A stretch of 14,033 nt of DNA. Source: Verrucomicrobia bacterium UBA3750. GTDB lineage: Bacteria > Verrucomicrobiota > Kiritimatiellia > RFP12 > UBA1067. Below the pieces are notes generated by a model that worked only from the letters and a program-made list of their open reading frames with translations, did not search any database and was not told where the DNA came from. Made by a program: the position numbers and the translations under genes. The stretch spans positions 1-14,033 of the forward strand of contig DFGM01000123.1 in NCBI GenBank assembly GCA_002371755.1, given 5' to 3'. Below are positions 1-7,453 of this stretch, piece by piece (position 1 is the first letter of the stretch; the number at the start of each line of letters is the position of its first letter).

Positions 1-1
1 C

Positions 2-3000
2 ATCACGTACTACAGTGTCGTCGGCGACGAGACGACCGAGCTTACGGAACTCGCCCCGGCCACCTACACGATCGAGAGCGGCGCGACGCTGCCGATGGAA
101 ATCAGCGTCGTGAGAGAGGGCTGGGTGTTCGACGGCTGGGCGAGCTATACGTCTGGGCCTCAGGTTACCGGAATTGAGCCTGGAACGACCGGCGACAAGA
201 CGTTCTACGTGCGGTGGGACGTGGCCGACTTCGGGCTGTTCGACGACGAAATCTATCTTGATGCCTGCTTCGAAGACGAAGTGGACCTTGCGGACACCAT
301 CCACAAGGGAACGGCTCCATATACCTTTGCGCTTAAGGATATTGAGGACAATGAACTTCCGAACGGACTTACCCTCGAGTCTGACGGTACGCTCAGCGGC
401 ACGCCCACGGCTGCGGGAATATACGATGTCGTGATCACGGTAACCGATTCGTCCGAGCCGAAGAGAACGATTGACGCGACTTACACCATCGAGGTCATGC
501 TATCGAAGACTACAGGCATCAGTGGGGCGGACGCGACTGTTTCCATTGGATTCCCAGTAGAGATCGACCTCGCGTCAGCAATAAGGGGCGGAACGGCGCC
601 TTACTCATTCGAGTTGATGACGGACTGGGAGGGGCATGGACTTCCTTCGGGTCTTGTGCTCAATGGCAATAAGCTGGAGGGCACCCCGACCTTCTGGGGC
701 ACCTCGATCTTCGCCCTTAATGTGACGGATGCAAATAACTATTCGTCCTACTTGTACTACACCATCTACTCGCAGTCGGATACGGCACAGCGGACGGATA
801 CGGTCAACGGCATTGAATGGGGTTATGTGAGTTCTTCGCTGCCGAAGCAGGCTGGGCGACTCTCCATCTGGAACTCCTCGTCGCTCGCCAGCGATGGAAT
901 GCATGCCATTTCCGCCAATACGGAAGGGTGTGTATATGTTCCTGACGGCAGATGCCTCTGGACCGGTCGCGAACCTGTTACCTGCATCGGCAGGAATGCG
1001 TTCAAGAACTGCGACAAGATCACGCGCATGACACTGCCCGACACCATCACCGACATCGGCGAAAACGCCTTTGACGGCTGCACGGCGCTGAAGGCTGTGG
1101 TGATTCCGTCCAGCGGAATCCTCGAGCATATCAACACGAACGCATTTGCCGGAGCAACGGCACTTGAGAGAATCTACGTCTGCAAGGGAGACAAGGCGAG
1201 CTTCACGGCGCTCCTTGAGGCCTCCGGCTACGCGGTGCCAAACGAGAACTTCATCCTCGAATGCGACTTCTACAAGCTGACGCTCGACACCAACCTCGGC
1301 GACGAGCTTGATATGCCCGTTCTGACGAAGGCCTATACGGAGACTATCTATCTGCCGAATGTCGGCAATCTGCCGGTGCCAACTCGCAACAACTACACGT
1401 TTGACGGCTGGTACACCGAGAAGTTCGGCGGCATCCGCATCAATGAGGATGACACACTCTCTGGTGGCGACTGGACACTGTATGCGCACTGGACAACCAC
1501 AATGCCCGATCCTGTTTTCACCATCGATGGCAATGGCGTGCTTACGGATGTGACGCTCAACGGCCATACGGAGATTGCGATCCCCGATACAGTGACATCC
1601 ATCGGCGACAGGGCGTTTGACGGACTCAGGGTGTCCGCCAACAAGAATCTGCTGCGCGTTGTCATTCCCGGAACGGTCGAGAACATCGGCTGGAGAGCGT
1701 TTGACGAATGCACCAAACTCCGCGAGATTAACATCCCGTCGGGCGTGACGAACATAGCGCAGAATGCATTCAGACTTTGCGTGAGCCTGAAATCCGTCGA
1801 TATTCCCGGAAGCGTCGAAACCATCGGAAGTTCCGCGTTCGCGAACTGCTCCAACCTCGTGAGCGTCACGATCGGCAACGGTGTGAAAACCATCGGGCAG
1901 AGCGCGTTCGGCTACTGCACGTCGCTTTCGTGCGCCGACGAGGAAGTCGGTTTCTACATTCCGGACAGCGTGGTGTCGATCGGTAGCGGCGCGTTCCATG
2001 GCGTCCGCTTTGAGAAGGCTTCGCTGCCGGGCACGCTTTACAGTGAAGGCGATCCTGTCAGTGCGCAGTTCTCGAATGTGAGCACGCTAACGAAGATAAC
2101 GGTGACCTACAGAGACCTTGCCATTCCGGTGTTCAAGATAATCAACGGGTCGCTCAGGTCCGTACAGCTCAACGGCAATACGGAAATCACCATTCCGGAC
2201 GGCGTGACGGAAATCTTCATTGATGCGTTCAGCGGTCTTTCGGAAATGACCAGCGTGACGATTCCGACCACTGTAACGAACATTTGGGCCAATGCGTTCG
2301 AGGGCTGCTCCGGGCTTACGGAAATCGAAATCCCGAATAGCGTGACGACGCTAAACCGTCCGTTCAGCGGCTGCACGGGACTGAAGAACCTGACGATTCC
2401 CGACAGCGTGACGACGCTGGATCTGTGGAACTGCGACAGCCTTGAAAACGTCGTTGTCGGCAGCGGCGTTACCGAGATTGCCGAGCGTGCGTTCTCCGGG
2501 TGCGCGAGTCTCAAGAGCGTCACGTTCCTCGGCGACGTGACTTCAATCGGTAAGAGTGCGTTCTGGCACTGCTCGTCGCTGAAGGAGATCAACCTGCCGT
2601 CGAGCCTCAGATATATTGGCATGTTTGCGTTCTACGACTGCACATCGCTGGAAACCGTGACGATTCCCAAGTTCGTCGAGATTGCCGAGTGGGCATTCGA
2701 TGGATGCACGGCGCTCAAATCGGCGTTGATAGCCGTCGAGCCTCCGAAATCTCGCAAGAGGCTGTTGGTGACGTCTCCAAAGAAAGCCTTCCTTGCTGCG
2801 TCTCCGGAAACAACGACGCTCGGCAACCGTGCATTCTACGGCTGCAAAAACCTTGCAGAAGTCACGCTGGGCGCGACGGTCTCGGAAATCGGCGGCGGTG
2901 CTTTCGGCGGCTGCCCGAAACTGAAGTCGATCACAATCGAGGCAGGCAACGAAAACTGGACGTCCGCGAACGGCATGCTGCTCAAAGGCGGCACGGAGCT

Positions 3001-4363
3001 TGTCTCTGCGTTCGGAACCGAGTCGAGCGTATCCGTGCCGGCGACCGTGACGGTGATTGATGACGGCGCGTTTGCCGACTATGCGACGCTGAAGAACGTC
3101 ACCCTGCCGAGCGGCGTGACGACCATCGGCGAGGCGGCGTTCTCCAACGCGACACAGCTGGCGACGATTACGATTCCGTCCACCGTGACGAGCATCGGGG
3201 CGAATGCGTTCTACGGAGTTCCGCTCGCGACAGTCTGCGTGTCGAGCGGCGATGGATCGAGAATGAGCGGACTCGTCTCCGGCAAGGGCTACACCACTCA
3301 AAGCGTCAACTATTTTGATGCCGCTGCCGAAGTCGACGCGTCGGGTATGGCAGCCGCAGAGCTTATCGAAACAGCGGACAACGGACTCCAGAAGTGGCAG
3401 AACTACGTGCTCGGCCAGGACGACAGCGAGCCGGTCAAGGTCGCGAGCGTGCAGGGCGAGAGCGTGGAGAGCGTGACTATCGCCAGCTCCTTCGGCACTC
3501 CTGCGACCGGCTCCGGCTTCACGGTCGAGTACCAAATCGACGCCGTCGACGCCAACGGCGCGGTTGTGGCTGCGGGAACGCCGCAGGGCAGCGCGTCCTT
3601 TACGCTCGACCTTACACAAGTCAAGAGCAATGCCCTCTTCAAGGTCAAAGCGACTATGAAGAAGGAAGGCGTTGAAGTGCCGGTCGAGACCGAGAACACG
3701 ATAGGCGTCCTGGTGGTCACGAATGCACCGGCCACGGCGATCATCGGCGTTCCGTTCAAGTCGCTCTCCGACGATGGCGGGATTTCGGTCGACAACCTCG
3801 TGCAGACTGCAAATTTGACGGCAGGCGACAAACTCAAAGCGTATGACACCGACGGGAATCTTCAGGCGTGGACGCTCAACGCGAACAAGCAGTGGGAGGC
3901 GGATATTGTCGTCGGAGGCGGCACGTCTGCGCAATCCGCCGATGCTAACACGATCAAACTGGATCGCGGCAAGGGCGTGTGGCTGACGCGCCAGAATCCG
4001 GAAACGCCGATCTACCTCGTGGGCGCCGCGAGCGCGGATTCCGTCAAGACAAAACTCGACACGCCTGTTGCCGAAGGCGCTCAGGCGTGGAATCTCGTCG
4101 CGCCGCCTTCACTCGAACCGGTGAACGTTGCGACTCTGCTTGACGGCCGTGAGGACACCGACAAGGTGCTCGTGCCGACCGCCGGGGCGCCGAAGAACTT
4201 CGAGTACAGCAACGGACAGTGGGGCTACTGGGACTATGTAGACGACGGGAAAGGCGGCGTTAACGCGGTGTTCGTCACCGACAAGCCCGAACTCCCGCCT
4301 GGCACGGGCTTCTGGTATCTGAACGGCGACGCCAATGCATCGGAACTGAACTGGGACAAGTGA
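2..4363 (+). CDS. Large secreted BspA-type LRR / InlB-repeat surface protein, 5' end missing
   Basis: The frame is open from base 2, so the gene starts upstream of the window and any signal peptide is not seen. Residues below are counted from the Met at base 95. In order: the end of an InlB-type (Listeria-Bacteroides) repeat around FDGW (about 1-47); two putative-Ig (He_PIG-like) domains with LPNGLTL..GTLSGTPTAAG (about 55-135) and GLPSGLVL..LEGTPTFWG (about 145-225); a short BspA LRR_5 block (about 290-365); a second InlB-type repeat with YTFDGWYTEKFGG (about 395-470); and long LRR_5 arrays of the type IGxxAFxGCxxLxxVxIPxxVxxI (about 475-1075). A C-terminal beta-rich region follows, containing KWQNYVLG, ALFKVKATM, NLVAPP and GTGFWYL. 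Such proteins are usually surface adhesins or ligand-binding proteins; that role is family knowledge, not shown here. No PEP-CTERM or LPXTG anchor is visible at the end. A lysine/arginine-rich stretch at 880-905 breaks the LRR rhythm. Probably the first of three co-transcribed genes. Confidence 0.9.
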   Translation: MTYYSVVGDETTELTELAPATYTIESGATLPMEISVVREGWVFDGWASYTSGPQVTGIEPGTTGDKTFYVRWDVADFGLFDDEIYLDACFEDEVDLADTIHKGTAPYTFALKDIEDNELPNGLTLESDGTLSGTPTAAGIYDVVITVTDSSEPKRTIDATYTIEVMLSKTTGISGADATVSIGFPVEIDLASAIRGGTAPYSFELMTDWEGHGLPSGLVLNGNKLEGTPTFWGTSIFALNVTDANNYSSYLYYTIYSQSDTAQRTDTVNGIEWGYVSSSLPKQAGRLSIWNSSSLASDGMHAISANTEGCVYVPDGRCLWTGREPVTCIGRNAFKNCDKITRMTLPDTITDIGENAFDGCTALKAVVIPSSGILEHINTNAFAGATALERIYVCKGDKASFTALLEASGYAVPNENFILECDFYKLTLDTNLGDELDMPVLTKAYTETIYLPNVGNLPVPTRNNYTFDGWYTEKFGGIRINEDDTLSGGDWTLYAHWTTTMPDPVFTIDGNGVLTDVTLNGHTEIAIPDTVTSIGDRAFDGLRVSANKNLLRVVIPGTVENIGWRAFDECTKLREINIPSGVTNIAQNAFRLCVSLKSVDIPGSVETIGSSAFANCSNLVSVTIGNGVKTIGQSAFGYCTSLSCADEEVGFYIPDSVVSIGSGAFHGVRFEKASLPGTLYSEGDPVSAQFSNVSTLTKITVTYRDLAIPVFKIINGSLRSVQLNGNTEITIPDGVTEIFIDAFSGLSEMTSVTIPTTVTNIWANAFEGCSGLTEIEIPNSVTTLNRPFSGCTGLKNLTIPDSVTTLDLWNCDSLENVVVGSGVTEIAERAFSGCASLKSVTFLGDVTSIGKSAFWHCSSLKEINLPSSLRYIGMFAFYDCTSLETVTIPKFVEIAEWAFDGCTALKSALIAVEPPKSRKRLLVTSPKKAFLAASPETTTLGNRAFYGCKNLAEVTLGATVSEIGGGAFGGCPKLKSITIEAGNENWTSANGMLLKGGTELVSAFGTESSVSVPATVTVIDDGAFADYATLKNVTLPSGVTTIGEAAFSNATQLATITIPSTVTSIGANAFYGVPLATVCVSSGDGSRMSGLVSGKGYTTQSVNYFDAAAEVDASGMAAAELIETADNGLQKWQNYVLGQDDSEPVKVASVQGESVESVTIASSFGTPATGSGFTVEYQIDAVDANGAVVAAGTPQGSASFTLDLTQVKSNALFKVKATMKKEGVEVPVETENTIGVLVVTNAPATAIIGVPFKSLSDDGGISVDNLVQTANLTAGDKLKAYDTDGNLQAWTLNANKQWEADIVVGGGTSAQSADANTIKLDRGKGVWLTRQNPETPIYLVGAASADSVKTKLDTPVAEGAQAWNLVAPPSLEPVNVATLLDGREDTDKVLVPTAGAPKNFEYSNGQWGYWDYVDDGKGGVNAVFVTDKPELPPGTGFWYLNGDANASELNWDK

Positions 4364-4391
4364 CATCCACTCTACTAACAGGAATACGAAA

Positions 4392-4895
4392 ATGAAGATA
4401 ATTTCCATGAAACAATCATGCTTCCTGGCGCTGGCGCTTCTCGCCGCGCCAGTCTCGGCCGACTATCTCTATACGATGGTCGAAAATGCCGGGGATCTTT
4501 GGGGCTCGGCTCTGCTCTTCGATTACATGACAGTAAGCATAGACGACGGCGCGAGCAACCTTCAGATACACAATACAAGCGGCACAGCCGTCGGCACCCA
4601 TGCGAACAGCATTGAACCGGCGAAAAACTCCACCAGCCCTTATTATTTCTACTTCGACGAGGAATTGTCGTCTGAGCGGTTTTTCGTGCAATTGTGGAAC
4701 AGCGGACAGAGCGAGGCGCTCGGCTGGACGACCCTTGAATTTGATAGCGTAAGCGAAAATATATTCGGCGGAACATCCAGCGGAGGAGCGAAACCCCTCG
4801 TGCTCACGTCCTTTGTTCCCGAGCCGTCGAGCGGCATCTTGATGCTTCTGGGGCTTGCTGCACTCGCCATGCGCCGAAAGCCGCAAATAATCTGA
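4392..4895 (+). CDS. Small PEP-CTERM sorting-domain exported protein
   Basis: 167 aa. The N-terminus (KQSCFLALALLAAPVSA) is a typical cleavable signal peptide with a likely cut after VSA. The C-terminus carries the tripartite PEP-CTERM signal: VPEP at 142-145, a hydrophobic helix (about 148-160), then RRK (161-163). In known systems this tail is recognised by an exosortase in the inner membrane and the protein goes to the envelope, often linked to exopolysaccharide; no exosortase gene is in the window. The mature part (about 115 aa, starting DYLYTMVENAG) is rich in aromatic and acidic residues and probably beta; I do not assign a function. The start at 4392 follows AGGAA at good spacing; a second in-frame ATG at 4407 (MKQSCF) is also possible. 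It lies 28 bp after the LRR gene and 38 bp before the next gene, so an operon is likely. Confidence 0.85.
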   Translation: MKIISMKQSCFLALALLAAPVSADYLYTMVENAGDLWGSALLFDYMTVSIDDGASNLQIHNTSGTAVGTHANSIEPAKNSTSPYYFYFDEELSSERFFVQLWNSGQSEALGWTTLEFDSVSENIFGGTSSGGAKPLVLTSFVPEPSSGILMLLGLAALAMRRKPQII

Positions 4896-4933
4896 AACTT
4901 CAAATCGGCTATCGCATTGAAAGGGAAAACACA

Positions 4934-5716
4934 ATGAAAAAACTTTCTGTATCGATTCTTGCTTCAACACTTGCCGCGGCCGCCGTGTTCGCGGCTCAGA
5001 ACGACCTTCTTGTTTCGTTCTCTACGAAGGGACCGGATACGTACGCCGATGGCTCGACGGTTTTAGACGGCGAATGCTATGCGCTCGTCTGGACTCCCGA
5101 CAAAGTCGCGTCTGCCGCAATAGCGGCCGACGGGACGGCGGTAAATGGCGCCGAGATCGTTCTTGTCGCCCCGGTCGCCAAGAACGGCAAATGCCCGAAT
5201 GTGGTCTACAGGGTTGATGCCAAGCGCGTAGAGTCCGAGTTCGCCAACGGCAGCTGGAGCGTATATCTTCTCGATACGCGCAAGTACTCTTACGCCATGG
5301 ACGGCAGCAGTGTCGTCACACTGGCGGGGCTGAAGAATGACGGCTCGGTAAAGCTTGTGAATGCGACGAGCATTGTCGGCGATGCCGCGCTAAAGGCCGC
5401 TTCGGGCGACAATGTTTCGCTTTCCGCGTCCGTCGCGACCTCCGCCGCGATTGGCACGGAGCTACCTGCTGATGTTCCGAAGCCGACAGTCGCCGGAATC
5501 GAAGTGAAGGGCGGCAATGTATACGTGACCATCGAGAATGCGGCGCCATATCTCGCCTACGATCTCACGACCGGCGACACGCCTGACGCCGTCACCGAAA
5601 GCGTCGACAGGCCTTGCACTGGAAGTGATGACGGAACGGTTGTCCTCGTCGCTCCGGCAAAGGAGGGCGGCGCTTTCTTCAAGGTCGGCAGGGATGAAGG
5701 GGTCAGAGCTCATTGA
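4934..5716 (+). CDS. Secreted protein of unknown function with shared C-terminal beta module
   Basis: 260 aa. A signal peptide is clear (MKKLSVSILASTLAAAAVFA, cut near A20/A21). The start is preceded by AAAGGGA at normal spacing. The body (about 22-175) begins NDLLVSFSTKGPDTYADG and contains LDGECYALVWTPD and a segment ending VYLLDTRKY; I cannot match it to a named domain. The last 80 residues (about 180-256) form a small beta-rich module with GGNVYVTIENA and, near the end, GGAFFKVGRD. This resembles the C-terminal module of the 1056-aa protein on the other strand (GGNVAFTIPAA ... KYYRISVAD). Third gene of the + strand unit, 38 bp after the PEP-CTERM gene. The end is odd: the last codons and stop fall inside a GGGGTCAGAG motif that recurs at 5851, so the natural C-terminus may have been altered by an insertion. 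Confidence 0.8.
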   Translation: MKKLSVSILASTLAAAAVFAAQNDLLVSFSTKGPDTYADGSTVLDGECYALVWTPDKVASAAIAADGTAVNGAEIVLVAPVAKNGKCPNVVYRVDAKRVESEFANGSWSVYLLDTRKYSYAMDGSSVVTLAGLKNDGSVKLVNATSIVGDAALKAASGDNVSLSASVATSAAIGTELPADVPKPTVAGIEVKGGNVYVTIENAAPYLAYDLTTGDTPDAVTESVDRPCTGSDDGTVVLVAPAKEGGAFFKVGRDEGVRAH

Positions 5717-5859
5717 TACAGTATTGGAGGTTCCCAGTTTTTTCGGGCACGAAAACAGAAACACCCCTGTAAACAAAGGGTGAAGTGGCGATTTCCATTT
5801 TGCGATAAGTGAAAATCCTGCTGCGGGAACGCGGAGGCGTTTCCGTGCGTGGGTCAGAG
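5699..5859. repeat. Pair of GGGTCAGAG direct repeats
   Basis: GGGTCAGAG occurs at 5700-5708 (as GGGGTCAGAG from 5699) and again at 5851-5859. The first copy overlaps the end of the 260-aa secreted-protein gene; the second lies just before the transporter remnant. The roughly 140 bp between them hold no gene, but contain a weak hairpin CACCC/GGGTG (5762-5782) and a second one, GGAACGC/GCGTTTCC (5826-5844). A third hairpin, GCGGT-TTCAG-ACCGC (5865-5879), follows the second repeat. Together these could be a small non-autonomous element or a deletion scar; a 9-bp match alone is weak evidence. Confidence 0.4.
5762..5782 (+). terminator. Weak candidate terminator after the + strand operon
   Basis: CACCC (5762-5766) can pair with GGGTG (5778-5782) across an 11-nt loop, 46 bp after the stop of the 260-aa gene. 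There is no proper T-run directly after the stem (the next T-rich part is CCATTTT about 15 nt later), so this is at best a poor rho-independent terminator. Confidence 0.2.
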
Positions 5860-6211
5860 ATTGTGCGGTTTCAGACCGCCGTCATCCCGTGTTCATCCCA
5901 AAGAACGCGAAGAGCGACGCCTCGTGTTCCTTCTCGGCCTCGGCGGAGGATTCTTCGACTGCAACCTCTACGCGGGGCTGTTCGACGTCGTCGCGCCGCG
6001 GTTCAGGTCCGCTGCGATGGGAATGTACCTGTGCGGCGCGTTCTTCCTCGGCTGTCCGGCAACATGGGTGCTGGGCAAGGTGGGCGAACATTATTCGTTG
6101 CAGGCGGGCATGGCAATATTCGGAGGAACATACGCGCTCGGCGCAACCGCGATATTTCTCGCCAGAATGCTGTTTTTCAAGAAAGATTGCGTTGATTTTT
6201 GCCGGAAGTAG
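5849..6211 (+). pseudogene. 3' remnant of a major facilitator superfamily transporter
   Basis: An open frame of 120 codons that can begin only at a GTG with no convincing ribosome site. From about base 5918 the translation reads as the last transmembrane part of an MFS permease: VFLLGLGGGFFDCNLYAGLFD, then VAPRFRSAAMGMYL, CGAFFLGCPATWVLGKVGE and a final hydrophobic helix ending ARMLFFKKD. The pattern G-hh-G-FFDCN..A..-D-V-P..RS-A.G is typical of helices 10-12 of sugar-phosphate/organic-acid type permeases. A whole protein would be about 400 residues, so about three quarters is missing. The sequence before RRLVFLL does not look like transporter. I call it a truncated, non-functional remnant left by a deletion or insertion whose junction lies near 5850-5915. 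Alternative: a tiny expressed membrane peptide, which I think unlikely. Confidence 0.65.
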
Positions 6212-6272
6212 CAAGGCTGCTCCGTGGAGGTAGAGTGAGAAACGGGTACGCATGATACTATAATTGCTTCTT

Positions 6273-6300
6273 TATCGCCATTTATGGCAAGTTATGCTAA
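6273..6300 (+). repeat. Left copy of a diverged direct repeat flanking the palindrome cluster
   Basis: The segment with CATTTA ... TGGCAAGT ... CTAA here matches 6722-6755 with a 3-nt and a 2-nt gap (CATTTActtTGGCAAGT, then CCTAA). Both copies follow TAT and precede their nearest repeats at similar distance. In translation both give YRH-L-WQV. They could be two ends or two copies of one repeat family. Confidence 0.4.
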
Positions 6301-6302
6301 TA

Positions 6303-6486
6303 GGGGACTGTCCCCATTTGGATGGGAAGATGGGGACTGCCCCCGAAATACCGGGAATTGGGAATTGCGGGAAGGTACAAAATGGGGACTGTCCCCAAAA
6401 TCCACAACTGGGGACAGTCCCCGGCGCAAGAAATGGGGACTGTCCCCGGTTAGAGATGCTTGATTGTTTGAATGGGGACTGTCCCT
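6303..6486. repeat. Cluster of six GGGGACWGTCCCC palindromes (REP-like)
   Basis: Six 13-bp units lie at 6303-6315, 6332-6344 (GGGGACTGCCCCC variant), 6384-6396, 6410-6422 (opposite orientation, central A), 6435-6447 and 6474-6486 (last base T). Several are preceded by AAT or AAAT, so the real unit is a little longer than the palindrome. Centre-to-centre distances are 29, 52, 26, 25 and 39 bp, so spacing is irregular. Each unit can form a 6-bp GC-rich stem, and neighbouring copies can also pair with each other. From memory, similar GGGGAC..GTCCCC motifs are common near Y1/REP-associated transposases in PVC and other Gram-negative genomes; no such transposase is present here. Confidence 0.8.
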
Positions 6487-6625
6487 AGTTTCTTAACTGC
6501 GGCGCGTAATTGAGAGTCTCCGCTTTTCTGTTTTGCAATAAATAGCGTCTAAATTGGCGGATTTTAGGGGGTTTTCAGGGAAAGAAATGCCTAATATTGC
6601 GTCGGATATTGCCCTCTTCTTCAGA

Positions 6626-6691
6626 TTTTGGTGCGCACCGTCCAGAACTTTGCTGCGCACCAAAAGTTGCTTTGCTGCGCACCAAAAGTTG
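6626..6691. repeat. Tandem 22-bp repeat with GCGCACC core and inverted partner
   Basis: Two perfect, directly adjacent 22-bp copies at 6648-6669 and 6670-6691 each contain CTGCGCACCAAAAGTTG. Upstream, TTTTGGTGCGCA (6626-6637) is the exact reverse complement of TGCGCACCAAAA at 6654-6665 and again at 6676-6687. So the left arm can form a 12-bp stem with either downstream copy (16-nt or 38-nt loop). The upstream arm also contains the 10-bp palindrome GGTGCGCACC. Origin and function unknown. Confidence 0.8.
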
Positions 6692-6721
6692 GGTCAAAGG
6701 ACAAAGTAGATGCCCACACCC

Positions 6722-6755
6722 TATAGGCATTTACTTTGGCAAGTCACAACCCTAA
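6722..6755 (+). repeat. Right copy of the diverged direct repeat
   Basis: Matches the segment at 6273-6300, with CATTTA, TGGCAAGT and CTAA shared. It lies on the far side of the palindrome cluster and the GCGCACC repeats, about 85 bp from the 3' end of the response-regulator gene. Confidence 0.4.
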
Positions 6756-6838
6756 CAAAAACGGCTGTTTTCATGCGAACGTGGAAAGTCGGGCTAACCG
6801 CCGCCTCGCAATGGCACGACGAAGTCTGCCGCACCATC

Positions 6839-7438
6839 CTACGTCAGATATCCGAGTTCGTAGGCGCGGGCGATTGCGGCGATGGTGTTTGAGGCGTCGA
6901 GTTTGCGGCGGATTTCCGTAACTCGCGTCTTGGTCGTTTCGATGCCGCAGCCCATGATGATCGAAATCTCCTCGCGAGTCTTTCCCAGCGCAAGGTACTT
7001 GAGCGTTTCGCGCTCCTTCGGCGAGAATGGGGATTTTTCGCTTGTGTAGGATTCTGTGGCGAAATCGACGAGTCCCTCGGCGACCTTTGCAATCATGTCG
7101 GCGAGAGTGTTCGTGTCGGCGCTCTTTGGCATGTATCCGCACGCCCCCATCTGGCGCGCGCGCGCCTCGTCTCCCTTGCGAGGCATACCGGAGAGGAAAA
7201 TCAGCTTAACATCGCCGAATTCCGACTTCAGGTTTCCAAGAACCGTGAAGCCATCCTCCTTCGGCATCAGCACGTCGCAGAGGATAATGTCTGGCACGCC
7301 GTTCTTCCGGCACCACGTCATCGCCTCTTCCCCGGACGATACGGTGGTGGCGACCGTGAAGCGCGGCCTGTGCGAGAGCATGATCTCCAGCCCTTCGCGC
7401 ACGAGCGGATGATCGTCGATTATCATTACGTTTATCAT
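6839..7438 (-). CDS. NarL/FixJ-type response regulator (REC + LuxR HTH)
   Basis: 199 aa. The receiver domain (about 1-122) has all key residues: acidic pair D8/D9 in MIIDDHP, phospho-acceptor D55 in ILCDVLMP, S83 in LIFLSG and K105 in GYMPKS. A LuxR-type helix-turn-helix fills about 138-199 (FSPKERETLKYLALGKTREEI ... KTRVTEIRRKLDASN). Phosphorylation at D55 by the adjacent kinase should promote dimerisation and DNA binding; targets are unknown, but the upstream lyase and solenoid genes are obvious candidates. The start is 15 bp after the kinase stop, with AAAGGG in between as ribosome site. Full length for the family and no missing residue. Last gene of the - strand unit; no clear terminator is seen after it. 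Confidence 0.95.
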   Translation of the reverse strand: MINVMIIDDHPLVREGLEIMLSHRPRFTVATTVSSGEEAMTWCRKNGVPDIILCDVLMPKEDGFTVLGNLKSEFGDVKLIFLSGMPRKGDEARARQMGACGYMPKSADTNTLADMIAKVAEGLVDFATESYTSEKSPFSPKERETLKYLALGKTREEISIIMGCGIETTKTRVTEIRRKLDASNTIAAIARAYELGYLT

Positions 7439-7453
7439 GGCTATGCCCTTTCT

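Larger units (their letters stand above)
6212..6838. other. Gene-free intergenic region rich in short repeats
   Basis: 627 bp between the transporter remnant and the convergent response-regulator gene. I see no credible gene. It contains the GGGGACWGTCCCC cluster (6303-6486), the GCGCACC repeats (6626-6691) and a diverged direct repeat at each side (6273-6300 and 6722-6755). The part 6487-6625 is AT-richer than the genes and shows nothing I can name. Short open frames here (for example 6264-6488 and 6710-6892) are made of the repeats or overlap the 3' end of the regulator gene and are not called as genes. Confidence 0.7.

Noticed and set aside
605..3934. Two long - strand frames (605-1999 and 2543-3934) opposite the LRR gene
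   Set aside because: Each is about 464 codons, but both mirror the LRR repeats, have no known domain, and the + strand frame is clearly coding.
6303..6486. Possible CRISPR array
   Set aside because: The repeats are only 13 bp, palindromic, occur in both orientations and have irregular 12-39 bp gaps; no cas gene is present.
6264..6488. 74-codon + strand open frame across the palindromes
   Set aside because: Its protein is only translated repeats (GDCP units) and there is no support for expression.
6710..6892. 60-codon + strand open frame overlapping the regulator 3' end
   Set aside because: It overlaps a real gene in antisense and its only notable part is the YRHLLWQV segment explained by the direct repeat.
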